Shown here piece by piece: positions 52,847-61,662 of a stretch of DNA of 64,000 nt. The DNA comes from Chitinophaga pinensis. GTDB lineage: Bacteria > Bacteroidota > Bacteroidia > UBA4408. Each line of letters starts with the position of its first letter. The stretch's first letter is position 1. The position numbers and the translations under genes were made by a program. The stretch is taken from the NCBI GenBank assembly GCA_945861665.1, contig CAMAVS010000007.1, positions 88,804 to 152,803 of the forward strand, in the 5' to 3' direction. The notes beneath the pieces were generated by a model. It had not been told where the DNA came from, ran no database searches, and saw only the letters and a list, made by a program, of their open reading frames with translations.

Positions 52847-54406
52847 TTACTTTAACACCTTCACTAATTCAATATCAAAATAAAGTGTAGCATCGGATGG
52901 TATAAGCGGTGGGATACCTTTTTCTGCGTATCCTAAGTTCCCAGGAATAATCAATCTTCTTTTTTCTCCCATATGCATACCTAAAACACCCTCTTCCATC
53001 CCCTTAATTACTTTACCTGCTCCTAGTTTAAATTCAAGCGGGTTACCTCTTTCAATTGATGTATCAAAAACAATGGGCTTACGTAAAGAGTCTAAAATAA
53101 ATCCCACATAATTTACAACCACAACTTTTCCCGTAAAAGCTTTTATTGGATTTGGTAGCACTCCATCTCCATAGGCTGCAACGATATATTTTAAGCCTGA
53201 GCTCAATGTAACCGTATCTTTATTGGTTACATTAAAAAATGGTTCGCTTACATTCGTTATTTCAATATCAAAAAAAACCGTTGAGTTTTTTGGAACCCTT
53301 GATAACTCTATGTCTCCGTAAGCTAATTGAGGAGGGATTATTAAAATGGCTTTTGCCCCTTTGCGAAGCAATAAAGAGGCTTCTGTCCATCCTTTTAATA
53401 AGTTGGGGGAATTTGGCCTGAACACAACCGGTTGTTTCCTCTCAATGGTATTATCAAATATTATTTTATTTCCTTCTCCATTTTTTAAAAAACCTGTATA
53501 ATGCATCGTAATATAATTTCCTCTATTTATTAACGGTCCTGCCCCCGGATCAATAACTATAATAGCTAAGCCACTTTTTGTTTTAATAGTATCCTTTCCG
53601 CTTGCATCAAAAAATGGATTGTTTACTGCCAATAATTCTATATCAAAATAGACTATTGCTCCAAGAGGCACCTCTCCTGCAGGTTTAGTTCCATACGACA
53701 TTTCAGGACTAAGAATAAAAATGGATTTTTCCCCAATCTTCATTCCTGCTATACCAATATCCAGCCCTTTCAAAAAGCGCTCTGTTCCCAATTGAAAAGA
53801 TGCGGGCAAGCCAGTAACATAAGAAGATTCGAATATTCTTTTTTGTTTTTTGTCATTAATGTAATATCCTGTGTAATTTAATGTTACACCCATGAATGAC
53901 CTAGCAGGTTTACCGGTGCTACTTTTTATCAAAATCTTTTTTAACCCAAGGGCAAGCTGTACAGTGTCTTTTTGTTTTCCATCGTAAAATGCTTCTTCTA
54001 CTTTTAAAATCTTTACTTCAAGCAAAAAAGTAGTATTAGAAGGTATCTTAGCAATTTTCTTTTCACCAAATGCCAATTGTGGAGGAATGCGAAAAACAGC
54101 ACTATCCCCTTCACTCAACAATGCAATACCTTCGTCCCAACCTTTTAAAACATCACCTTGTCCTAATATAAAACTGTATGGATATTTATTGTTGTTACTA
54201 TCAAAAATGCTATCGAGTTTTATTCTAGAAAAATAATTCAAAAAAATCCTATTCCCGATTTTCGCTTTTTTGCCTTGCCCTTTTTTAATGATAGCATACT
54301 CCAAACCGGAAGTGGTCTTTTTAAACTTAATAGGCTTTTGAGGTTGCGCAACTAGTACTTTAGTAAAAAGCAATAAGAGGAGGAACCATACGTGTGTGTT
54401 TTTCAT
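52847..54406 (-). CDS. Secreted peptidyl-prolyl isomerase with four tandem FKBP-type domains
   Basis: Four copies of '..nY.G...d...FD.s......f.lG...lkG...gi.gm..Ge...iipp.laYG......ip.....fdIel..v'; signal peptide. Confidence 0.9.
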   Translation of the reverse strand: MKNTHVWFLLLLLFTKVLVAQPQKPIKFKKTTSGLEYAIIKKGQGKKAKIGNRIFLNYFSRIKLDSIFDSNNNKYPYSFILGQGDVLKGWDEGIALLSEGDSAVFRIPPQLAFGEKKIAKIPSNTTFLLEVKILKVEEAFYDGKQKDTVQLALGLKKILIKSSTGKPARSFMGVTLNYTGYYINDKKQKRIFESSYVTGLPASFQLGTERFLKGLDIGIAGMKIGEKSIFILSPEMSYGTKPAGEVPLGAIVYFDIELLAVNNPFFDASGKDTIKTKSGLAIIVIDPGAGPLINRGNYITMHYTGFLKNGEGNKIIFDNTIERKQPVVFRPNSPNLLKGWTEASLLLRKGAKAILIIPPQLAYGDIELSRVPKNSTVFFDIEITNVSEPFFNVTNKDTVTLSSGLKYIVAAYGDGVLPNPIKAFTGKVVVVNYVGFILDSLRKPIVFDTSIERGNPLEFKLGAGKVIKGMEEGVLGMHMGEKRRLIIPGNLGYAEKGIPPLIPSDATLYFDIELVKVLK

Positions 54407-54431
54407 ATAAATTTAAACCACATTATTTAGT

Positions 54432-57400
54432 TCATTTTTTTTCAATGGTCGCTTTTGTAAGCCCCGCTTTCATATATTTCAAACATTCTTTTTCAGCCTC
54501 GGCTATCGTTTTAAAGTCCCCGGCAGTATAGGTAATTGAACCATCCATATTTAACGATCCTTTCAAGTTGTTTTTCTTCAACAAATCAGACAAAGCAGCT
54601 TCGGGAGCAACGCCTTTTGGCACTTCGGCAAGCTTTATATAAAAAACATAACTTAATTCTGTTGCCAATTTTTGTGTTTTAATTATTACTATTAAACGTA
54701 GATCTGCACGGTTAGGTGATTTATTATTTAACATATTCAATTGGGTAATTAATGAATCCAATTGTTTTTGTTTTTGATCAAAATTTAAAATCTTATTGTT
54801 TGGATTTCTGTTGTTATTGGCTGGGTACGCTTTATTATTTTCAGGATCCACCTCTACCAATTCATATTTCCCATCAGCTCCGAATATTTTTTTCTTGACC
54901 TTTCTGTGTTTTTCAATCACATAGAATGAGTTAAAATAACTATCCATACCTTCCTCCAACTCTAATTTAATATTATTTTGGGCCAATGTAAACTTTTCGC
55001 CCAATACATTTTGATCCATACTTAATACATACGTTCCATATTGCACATAAAAATAAAATTCCCCTTTTGTATTTGTTAATGTGGTTTGTGTTTTGCCAGC
55101 AGTGTCTATAACAGACAGCTTTATGCGAGAAATATCTAAATCTTTTACAACATCGCTCGAATATTTTTCTCGGTCAATAACCACATTACCAAAAACTTTA
55201 ACTCCGCGAGTATAGGGGATATAATATATTTTTCTGCCGTCAATATCTAAACTATCCAAATGTTGATAAAACCATCCGCCAAGGTCAACCAACGAAAATA
55301 CATTGTAAGAATATCTTCCGGCAGGCATATTTGTCAAAAAGGCCGAACCTTTTTCATTGGTCAATATTTCATAATTATCAACCCTAATCACAATGTTTTC
55401 TAAAAGAGCCTCTTCCTTATCCATTACCCTATTGCCATTAAAGTCAAGGAACGCTAAAAATGTCGGACTGCCGTATGCTATTTTCGACCATTTTTTAGGT
55501 ATAGGAATGCCAAAATCTTTTTTTATTCCTACACCAATAGTAAAGACATTGCCCACCGTTGGCTTATCTAAATCATCCTCAAATGTTGATTGTGAAGTGT
55601 ATTGAAATTGTTTTTGCCGATTATTTCTTAAGTACGAATAATTCAAATCCAATCTTAGGCGCCAATCGTTATAAGTAAACAAATATACTTGTGGGTTAAT
55701 ATTTATATTATGAGAAAAAGCAGTATTGTTATAGGCGTAACTAAGGGGAAGCCTTAATACAAAACGTCTATTTTTAAATAAGTATTCGTATGAAAGAGAT
55801 GTTCTAAATATTTGAGGATAACTATTGGTGCTATACAATACTCTTTTGGCACCATAAATTCCGGCCGGACCATAATAATAATTTGCATTCATCGTGAATG
55901 TTTGCCATTGAACCATTCCATAAAATTGTAAACTAAACAACTCTTTTGTAATAGCGCTATCTATGTAACGATTATATCCTACAATTGATGAAACAGAAGC
56001 TCTCGTGTTCTTTTCTTGATTACCATAAAACGAATTGAACCCTATGCCTCTAAAATGCATTTTAGCAAGCGCTTGTTGAGAATAATTATAAAAAAAATTT
56101 GGAACTAAAGATCCTTTCTTTTGGCTTGATTTACTATAAGAAAAAGAGTTGCTGAATGCTAAGCGATCGTATTTCGAAAACCCCTTAAGTGAATCTTGCG
56201 ACTGAAAATAACTGTTACGCATACGAAGCAAGTAGGCTCTTGACTTAGGAGAAAACTTATTAGATAAAACAATAGAAAATTTTGATCTGAGCCTTACATT
56301 CGCATAATACGTATCACCAAAATTGGCAGACATTGATTGGTTCAGCCTTTGTTTAAGGAATAATGCACTATAGCCGCCATTAAAAAAATTGCCTTCTGTA
56401 GTAATCTGACCAGGGGCGTTTATGTTAGCTCTTGATACACGATAATTATAACCAACAAATAAACTCAAAAACTTATTTGCTCTGTAATTGGCTCGTGCAA
56501 AAACAAAACTGGCATCCGATGGAAGAATCAAAGATCGACTTTGACTTGAGCCTGCTGATAAGGTAAGTCTATTAAAAAAATTGCCACTTACCCCTGCTCC
56601 ATAACTATGGTTTATAGGTGACCCTAAGATAGGGCCTCTACTATAAAAAGCCGATGCTCTGAACCTTTTTGTATGATAACTTGCTGCAGATCCATTGCCG
56701 CTATTCATAGCTGTGGAGCCTCCAATACCCATCAAACCTGCATTTGTTCCTACACTAAAATCCCAATGCTTAGAATAGTAACCTAAATAAAATGAGCTGT
56801 TTCCCCTGGCAAGAAATTTTTCAGGAGAATAATAGGAAAAATTATTTTGTAATAAAAAGTTAAAACTCGAAGTGGGGCTAAGTAATTTATTTGAACGAAT
56901 AATTGTATTGCCAATGGGCTGAAAACCAAAAATATTATGAAAATTAGCTTCTACTGAAACTGGGATAATTGAGCTACGATAATTGTTTACAATTACATTA
57001 TCTGAGAGGCGAATAAAGTCAAGTGTTTTGCTGTACCTTACAGCATGAGTTTTATTAATTTTTTTAGTTACGGAGACGACTTTAGTTGCAACGGCAACTG
57101 ATTTTTTAGTGTCGCTTTTTTTTATTTTTCGTGTTTTGGGTTCCGTTGCTCTAAAAAAGATTGTATACTTTCTAGTTTCAAAAGCTTCTTTCGGGTTATG
57201 GTTATCCAGATCAACTCGTTTAAAGTTTCGAGGCACATCCTTTATATCTGCCAAAAATTTTAACGTTGTGTCATTTGAAGGGTTCAGCGTAATGTCAAAA
57301 AAACGTTTTTTAACTTCTTGGCCTGCTGTATCTGCAATATTGAGCGACTGTCCAACATGATTTATAAAAAGACTAATATCCTCTTTATCTTCGCCATTAT

Positions 57401-57962
57401 TAGCAACAGAAACACTAAATGGTGCTTTTTTGTGATCATTTAAAAAATAAATGCGGGATTCGGGTAATACATCCAATGCCCAACTCCTCTTGCTTGGTTT
57501 AGAAATTTTAAACATAGTATTATCCAATTGCTTTCCATCAATAGTTGCAATTAAAAAAACATTTATCATATACAGCGAACCGCCTTTAAATGTTAAAAGA
57601 GACGGAATGACGCGTACGGGAATGTATATGGAGTCACCCGCATTAACAGTATATATCTGTTTTGTGGAATTAAGAACCTTCCAATCGTTCGGACAATTAA
57701 CGTCTATGTAAAAATCTTTTGGAGTACCGTTAATGTTTTTTACTTTCAAAACATTTGATATCAATTCTGATTTTGTTTTTAACTCTATTACTTGCGAGCT
57801 GAAAGTAGCAGTAACCTTTTTATTGTTTTGATTTTGTGTTTGAGATCTCATCTCAAAAGGAAGAATAAATAATGAAAAAAGAAGGATAAATATGTATTTA
57901 TACAATAGCAAATTTCCTAAAGTGTGTGTTTTGATATTTGAATTTAGCAGCTTCTCCATCAA
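54432..57962 (-). CDS. Usher-like outer-membrane protein: Ig-like N-terminus, beta-barrel core, SdrD-B-like/CarboxypepD-reg domains, SPOR-like C-terminus
   Basis: 1176 aa; signal peptide; Tyr/Phe-rich alternating barrel-like region; FLDFNGNRVMDKEEALLENIVIRVDNYEILTNEKGSAFLTNMPAGRYSYNV; C-terminal YTAGDFKTIAEAEKECLKYMKAGL. Confidence 0.6.
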   Translation of the reverse strand: MMEKLLNSNIKTHTLGNLLLYKYIFILLFSLFILPFEMRSQTQNQNNKKVTATFSSQVIELKTKSELISNVLKVKNINGTPKDFYIDVNCPNDWKVLNSTKQIYTVNAGDSIYIPVRVIPSLLTFKGGSLYMINVFLIATIDGKQLDNTMFKISKPSKRSWALDVLPESRIYFLNDHKKAPFSVSVANNGEDKEDISLFINHVGQSLNIADTAGQEVKKRFFDITLNPSNDTTLKFLADIKDVPRNFKRVDLDNHNPKEAFETRKYTIFFRATEPKTRKIKKSDTKKSVAVATKVVSVTKKINKTHAVRYSKTLDFIRLSDNVIVNNYRSSIIPVSVEANFHNIFGFQPIGNTIIRSNKLLSPTSSFNFLLQNNFSYYSPEKFLARGNSSFYLGYYSKHWDFSVGTNAGLMGIGGSTAMNSGNGSAASYHTKRFRASAFYSRGPILGSPINHSYGAGVSGNFFNRLTLSAGSSQSRSLILPSDASFVFARANYRANKFLSLFVGYNYRVSRANINAPGQITTEGNFFNGGYSALFLKQRLNQSMSANFGDTYYANVRLRSKFSIVLSNKFSPKSRAYLLRMRNSYFQSQDSLKGFSKYDRLAFSNSFSYSKSSQKKGSLVPNFFYNYSQQALAKMHFRGIGFNSFYGNQEKNTRASVSSIVGYNRYIDSAITKELFSLQFYGMVQWQTFTMNANYYYGPAGIYGAKRVLYSTNSYPQIFRTSLSYEYLFKNRRFVLRLPLSYAYNNTAFSHNININPQVYLFTYNDWRLRLDLNYSYLRNNRQKQFQYTSQSTFEDDLDKPTVGNVFTIGVGIKKDFGIPIPKKWSKIAYGSPTFLAFLDFNGNRVMDKEEALLENIVIRVDNYEILTNEKGSAFLTNMPAGRYSYNVFSLVDLGGWFYQHLDSLDIDGRKIYYIPYTRGVKVFGNVVIDREKYSSDVVKDLDISRIKLSVIDTAGKTQTTLTNTKGEFYFYVQYGTYVLSMDQNVLGEKFTLAQNNIKLELEEGMDSYFNSFYVIEKHRKVKKKIFGADGKYELVEVDPENNKAYPANNNRNPNNKILNFDQKQKQLDSLITQLNMLNNKSPNRADLRLIVIIKTQKLATELSYVFYIKLAEVPKGVAPEAALSDLLKKNNLKGSLNMDGSITYTAGDFKTIAEAEKECLKYMKAGLTKATIEKK

Positions 57963-57963
57963 C

Positions 57964-58587
57964 TCAATTTTCTACTAAACAAAAATGGACTTTTACTGAA
58001 TATTGACCAGGTGTTATATTTAAAGATGGGGAAGGAATAATTCGATAATCAACCGTAAAAGAGAATTCATTATAATTTGTTATATAATTGCCAGGCCCAT
58101 TCACATTAGTGACACAAGAACCCGCTACATTAATGGCCCCTAGATCTTCTATTATAGGTATCATTTGCGCATTGGTAACAAACGCTTGATAAACACGATT
58201 ATTAATGGGTGTGTTACAGCCATTATATACTTCTACTTTTAATAAATCCAACCCGGGGGGGTTACCACTTGTCCCGTATATAACATTGCTACTCCAATCA
58301 GTTGCACCTACTGCGCCAATATTATCAATGGTCATATACAAGCCCCACTTACAAAGAGCTGTATTTGCTTGTACTTGCACTCGCAATTGTGTTTTTCCAC
58401 TCATGCCGATACCGCCAATTATTTTTGAAAAACTATCAAATGTAAAATCTATATTTTCTAATTGGCTGGCACTTACAATAATGCCACTCATAGGAACTCC
58501 TGCACATTCTGCAGTAACCACAAGGGGGCATTGAGAAAAAACAGGTTTGGTCACTATTAAAAAGAGAATTGCTATTAACAGCCTCAT
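57964..58587 (-). CDS. Secreted putative fibre subunit (paralogue of 58648..59445)
   Basis: Signal peptide; IDFTFDSFSKIIGGI, FSFTVDYRIIPSP, C-term PGQYSVKVHFCLVEN shared with neighbour. Confidence 0.55.
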   Translation of the reverse strand: MRLLIAILFLIVTKPVFSQCPLVVTAECAGVPMSGIIVSASQLENIDFTFDSFSKIIGGIGMSGKTQLRVQVQANTALCKWGLYMTIDNIGAVGATDWSSNVIYGTSGNPPGLDLLKVEVYNGCNTPINNRVYQAFVTNAQMIPIIEDLGAINVAGSCVTNVNGPGNYITNYNEFSFTVDYRIIPSPSLNITPGQYSVKVHFCLVEN

Positions 58588-58602
58588 AAACTATAATTTA
58601 AT

Positions 58603-58636
58603 AACCCCCCCGAAACAAAAACGATTCGAGGGGTTT
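58603..58636 (-). promoter_or_regulatory. Hairpin between the two putative subunit genes (attenuator/processing candidate)
   Basis: - strand AAACCCCTCGAA-(10 nt)-TTCGGGGGGGTT; 11 of 12 positions pair if G-U is allowed; no strong U-tract. Confidence 0.55.
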
Positions 58637-58647
58637 ATATAAAGGGA

Positions 58648-59445
58648 CTATTGATTTTCAATTAAAACATATTTCACATCCATAGTGTAAACACCAGGTT
58701 GTGCATAATCACCTACAGCACCTGAAGTTACTAAGTCATTTACAGCACCTGTATTATCAGAAGCAAGTGGAAAAATAGCAGGTAAGCCCGGAAGGACACG
58801 GTAGTCAATTACAAAATAGTAATCACTTGTTCCAACTGGAAAAAGTGTTGTCAAATAAGACCCCCCTGGTACCAAAGCTGTTGCTATTGCAGCTTCACCG
58901 CCATTAATGTATTTCTCACCATCAGGAGGGGAAACATAAGGTGTACCAGCTGCGCTTACATACACGTTATTTTGTCCATCGTTAGTACCTAAACCGGATA
59001 CCGGGCGGAATGCTCCGCTATAGTCGGCAAAGTTTGTGGCTGTACCAGGAAAATTGTTTGGTCCAAATTGATGCATTTCCAGCAAGTTTAGGGGTAAGTC
59101 ACTTCTCGCACCAGCAGAAGTACCTGCACCATAAATAACTTGTTGATCCCAAATATCTCCTACACCGCCCAAATGAGCATTGGAACTAGCTGCTGCATAA
59201 AGATCCCAAGATACAGAAGAGCTTACTTTAAGAACAGTTCCTGCGTATTTAGTGATACCTCCAATGTATTCAGGAATTTCATCAAATACGAAATCAATTT
59301 GATCAGGAGTAGTCATGTTCAATTGCAAAATTGGTTGCAAATCCATTGTAATAGTTACGTTTTTTTCATCTATTAACTGCGCATAAGAATTAGATGCTAG
59401 AATTGACCCTGCTGCTACTACAACTATAAAAATTATTTTTTTCAT
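58648..59445 (-). CDS. Secreted putative fibre subunit (candidate major subunit)
   Basis: Signal peptide MKKIIFIVVVAAGSILASNSYAQ; IDFVFDEIPEYIGGI, YYFVIDYRVLPGLP, C-term PGVYTMDVKYVLIENQ. Confidence 0.55.
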   Translation of the reverse strand: MKKIIFIVVVAAGSILASNSYAQLIDEKNVTITMDLQPILQLNMTTPDQIDFVFDEIPEYIGGITKYAGTVLKVSSSVSWDLYAAASSNAHLGGVGDIWDQQVIYGAGTSAGARSDLPLNLLEMHQFGPNNFPGTATNFADYSGAFRPVSGLGTNDGQNNVYVSAAGTPYVSPPDGEKYINGGEAAIATALVPGGSYLTTLFPVGTSDYYFVIDYRVLPGLPAIFPLASDNTGAVNDLVTSGAVGDYAQPGVYTMDVKYVLIENQ

Positions 59446-59597
59446 AATATAAAGAGTTTAAGTTTATTTTATTGATTTAAAAAGACTAACTACGCGAGCT
59501 TAAGCGCCTTTTCAAATATCGCCCTAGGCGACTATGAAAACATGGTGTCCTTTATCTTTCTTTTTGTATCATATTTTAGGTTAAAATATTAAGTTTT

Positions 59598-60587
59598 TTA
59601 TTGTATTAAAAATTCTAGCTCAGCAGTTTGTACATACTCTTTGCTTCCAAAATCAAGGACCCCCGCAGCCGAGTATTTGCCAGGCTTTAAAGTAGAAGAC
59701 AACTCAAAATAAAACTTTCTTACAAATCCTGGTAGTATTGTTACCTGCTTTATTGGCAACTTTGTTTGTTCACCTGTCGTTAAATTAATTAGCTCCAAAT
59801 AATTACTGCAAAAACCTATTCCGTTTCCTATATTTTTACATTCCATTTCAACAATTCTTTTATTCCCCGTTTCGTTATACTTAAAGCTTGTAATTTCAAC
59901 ATTATGGTTATTTACTTCGGGAGGATTTTGAAATACATACACTCCAAATCCTATGGAAGGAACAATTCCAAGCGCAAGGGTGTTTTTATTCGTTGATGAC
60001 TGGTCTAAAGGGGCTCTATCGCGTACTTCATCAATGGCTATAATTACCCAACCTGCTATTGCCGCACTATCAACATCGGGTATATCCAACTGCACATTAA
60101 TGTTTTTTTTCTCACCTGCTCTTAATTCAATATAGGAGGGAGAAATGTTTAACCATTTTGCAAGACCAAATTTACTTTCCCCGATTTTTGAATAAACGGG
60201 TTTCCCTAATTCACTTGCTCTAAATTCCTGTACGGTAACATTAAATTTCTTCGCTACTTTAGTATCATTAGTAACCTTAATGGTTTTTGTTTGGGCATTA
60301 CCCGGTTTCAAATTAAAGCGCAAAGTGCTTGGCGAAACAGCAACCCCTATTCCAGCATCAATAGTTGAACCCCTTTTTACGGTAGTGTCAGGTACATTAG
60401 TTTTACTTGAACCGGGAACAATAGATTTTTTTAAAGTATCGGCAGGTTGGGGTGCTCCTTTTTTTATAGAATCCTGTGCTACAACACCGGCAGATTGGGG
60501 AGCTGCCTTTTTTATAGAATCCTGCGCCACAACAGTTGTGATAGAAAGGAAATAAATTGATAACAATAAAAGATAAACTTTTGTCAT
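59598..60587 (-). CDS. Periplasmic chaperone-like protein (PapD/DUF916-like Ig fold)
   Basis: GIGVAVSPSTLRFNLKPGNAQTKTIKVTNDTKVAKKFNVTVQEFRAS...LNISPSYIELRAGEKKNINVQLDIPD; ORF track starts at 60725 but MTKVYLLLLSIYFLSITTVVAQ at 60587 is the likely signal-peptide start. Confidence 0.6.
   Translation of the reverse strand: MTKVYLLLLSIYFLSITTVVAQDSIKKAAPQSAGVVAQDSIKKGAPQPADTLKKSIVPGSSKTNVPDTTVKRGSTIDAGIGVAVSPSTLRFNLKPGNAQTKTIKVTNDTKVAKKFNVTVQEFRASELGKPVYSKIGESKFGLAKWLNISPSYIELRAGEKKNINVQLDIPDVDSAAIAGWVIIAIDEVRDRAPLDQSSTNKNTLALGIVPSIGFGVYVFQNPPEVNNHNVEITSFKYNETGNKRIVEMECKNIGNGIGFCSNYLELINLTTGEQTKLPIKQVTILPGFVRKFYFELSSTLKPGKYSAAGVLDFGSKEYVQTAELEFLIQ
60438..60533 (-). repeat. Tandem 2 x 48-bp in-frame duplication in the chaperone-like gene
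   Basis: VVAQDSIKKAAPQSAG / VVAQDSIKKGAPQPAD. Confidence 0.85.
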
Positions 60588-60850
60588 ATACCCTACCGTT
60601 TTATTATTTATGCAAACTGAAAATGCTTTGCCTTTTAAAAAATAAAAACTAAATATAATAAAAAATCTCATACAGATTGGCTTAAAGTATTCTTTTTTAT
60701 AGATTTGAACAAGAATTGCAGGCACCGTTAAACGATTTTTTGTAATCTGTTTTTCAACAATACAATGTTTTTTCTTTCATCGTCATAATTTCCCTATCTA
60801 TTTACCTGCCTAACTATCTCTCTACCCGACAAGGTATTGCGCTTAAAGTC

Positions 60851-61190
60851 TTATTTAGTTTGTTCATACCTAAATAAATTGCAGGTTAAATTGATAAGCC
60901 CTGTTATTCCAGTTGCTCGTAATATTCCTACTGAGTGTATAAATAACCAATTCGTAATTTGTTCCATAAATCCCAATACGTGTTCTACTCTTGCTCGAGT
61001 GTTTGATTTTAGGCAACCACAATTTCCGACATTATGTGCAAAAGCGATTATTGGTTTTTACTGTATTGGGGGAGTCGTTGCCCTTTCCGATGAACTGTTA
61101 TGGAATGTGGAATTCGAGTGTTTTTATAGACAGAACGTTGTACAGGAAACCAAATATACAAGCACTTACGTTTATTTCGAAATCTCGTTA
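60851..61190 (-). pseudogene. Degraded IS5-type transposase C-terminus
   Basis: - strand frame reads ...VGNCGCLKSNTRARVEHVLGFMEQITNWLFIHSVGILRATGITGLINLTCNLFRYEQTK*; upstream portion has stops/frameshift (VHRKGQRLPQYSKNQ*). Confidence 0.8.
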
Positions 61191-61292
61191 AATTCCAATA
61201 TTTTATATACTTTTGGGCAAATTAAGTGCAATATCATTAGGGCTCTTTATAATAACTATAAACCACCTATGCTAAAGCTTCGGTGATTGTAA

Positions 61293-61366
61293 GGGGAATT
61301 AGCTCATTTGGCTAGAGCGCTTCGCTGGCAGTGAAGAGGTGATCGGTTCGAATCCGATATTCTCCA
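61293..61366 (+). tRNA. tRNA-Ala (anticodon GGC)
   Basis: Cloverleaf: GGGGAAT acceptor/ATTCTCC, D-arm AGCTCATTTGGCTAGAGC, anticodon loop CTGGCAG, T-loop GGTTCGAATCC. Confidence 0.95.
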
Positions 61367-61377
61367 CAAATAAAAAT

Positions 61378-61406
61378 AGTAAGTAGTTGTTTAATAACTG
61401 CTTACT
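61378..61406 (+). terminator. Hairpin downstream of tRNA-Ala
   Basis: AGTAAGTAGTT-GTTTAAT-AACTGCTTACT, 11-bp stem with one G-T. Confidence 0.6.
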
Positions 61407-61662
61407 AAATTACATATTGTCTCTTTCCCCACCCTTTCCCCACAATAAATTTTTAAGGTTGTAATTCTATTTCTTCAGTGCTTTGACTGTTTGTTATTTG
61501 TAATGATTATAAACTGTTAGGAGAATAGCCCTGAACAGAGCTTTAGAATAAGTTAGTTGCTACTAAAGAAATACGATTGTCGAATCGATAGATTCTAATT
61601 GTATGTTTACATAATAAAACTTCAATTCGTATAAAATCTAATTTTTTTAACTAGCCTAAAAA

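Noticed and set aside
59446-59597. TCGCC-CTA-GGCGA inverted repeat near 59520 as operator
   Set aside because: Only 5-bp arms; too short to support without comparative data
60588-60725. N-terminal extension of the chaperone-like ORF
   Set aside because: MTKVYLLLLSIYFLSITTVVAQ at 60587 is a clean signal peptide; the upstream part looks like untranslated leader
60837-61286. 149-aa + strand ORF
   Set aside because: Antisense to the IS5 transposase relic; the - strand gives the recognisable protein
61420-61445. Direct repeat CTTTCCCCACCCTTTCCCCAC downstream of the tRNA as an att site
   Set aside because: No matching sequence in the tRNA and no second flanking copy seen in the window
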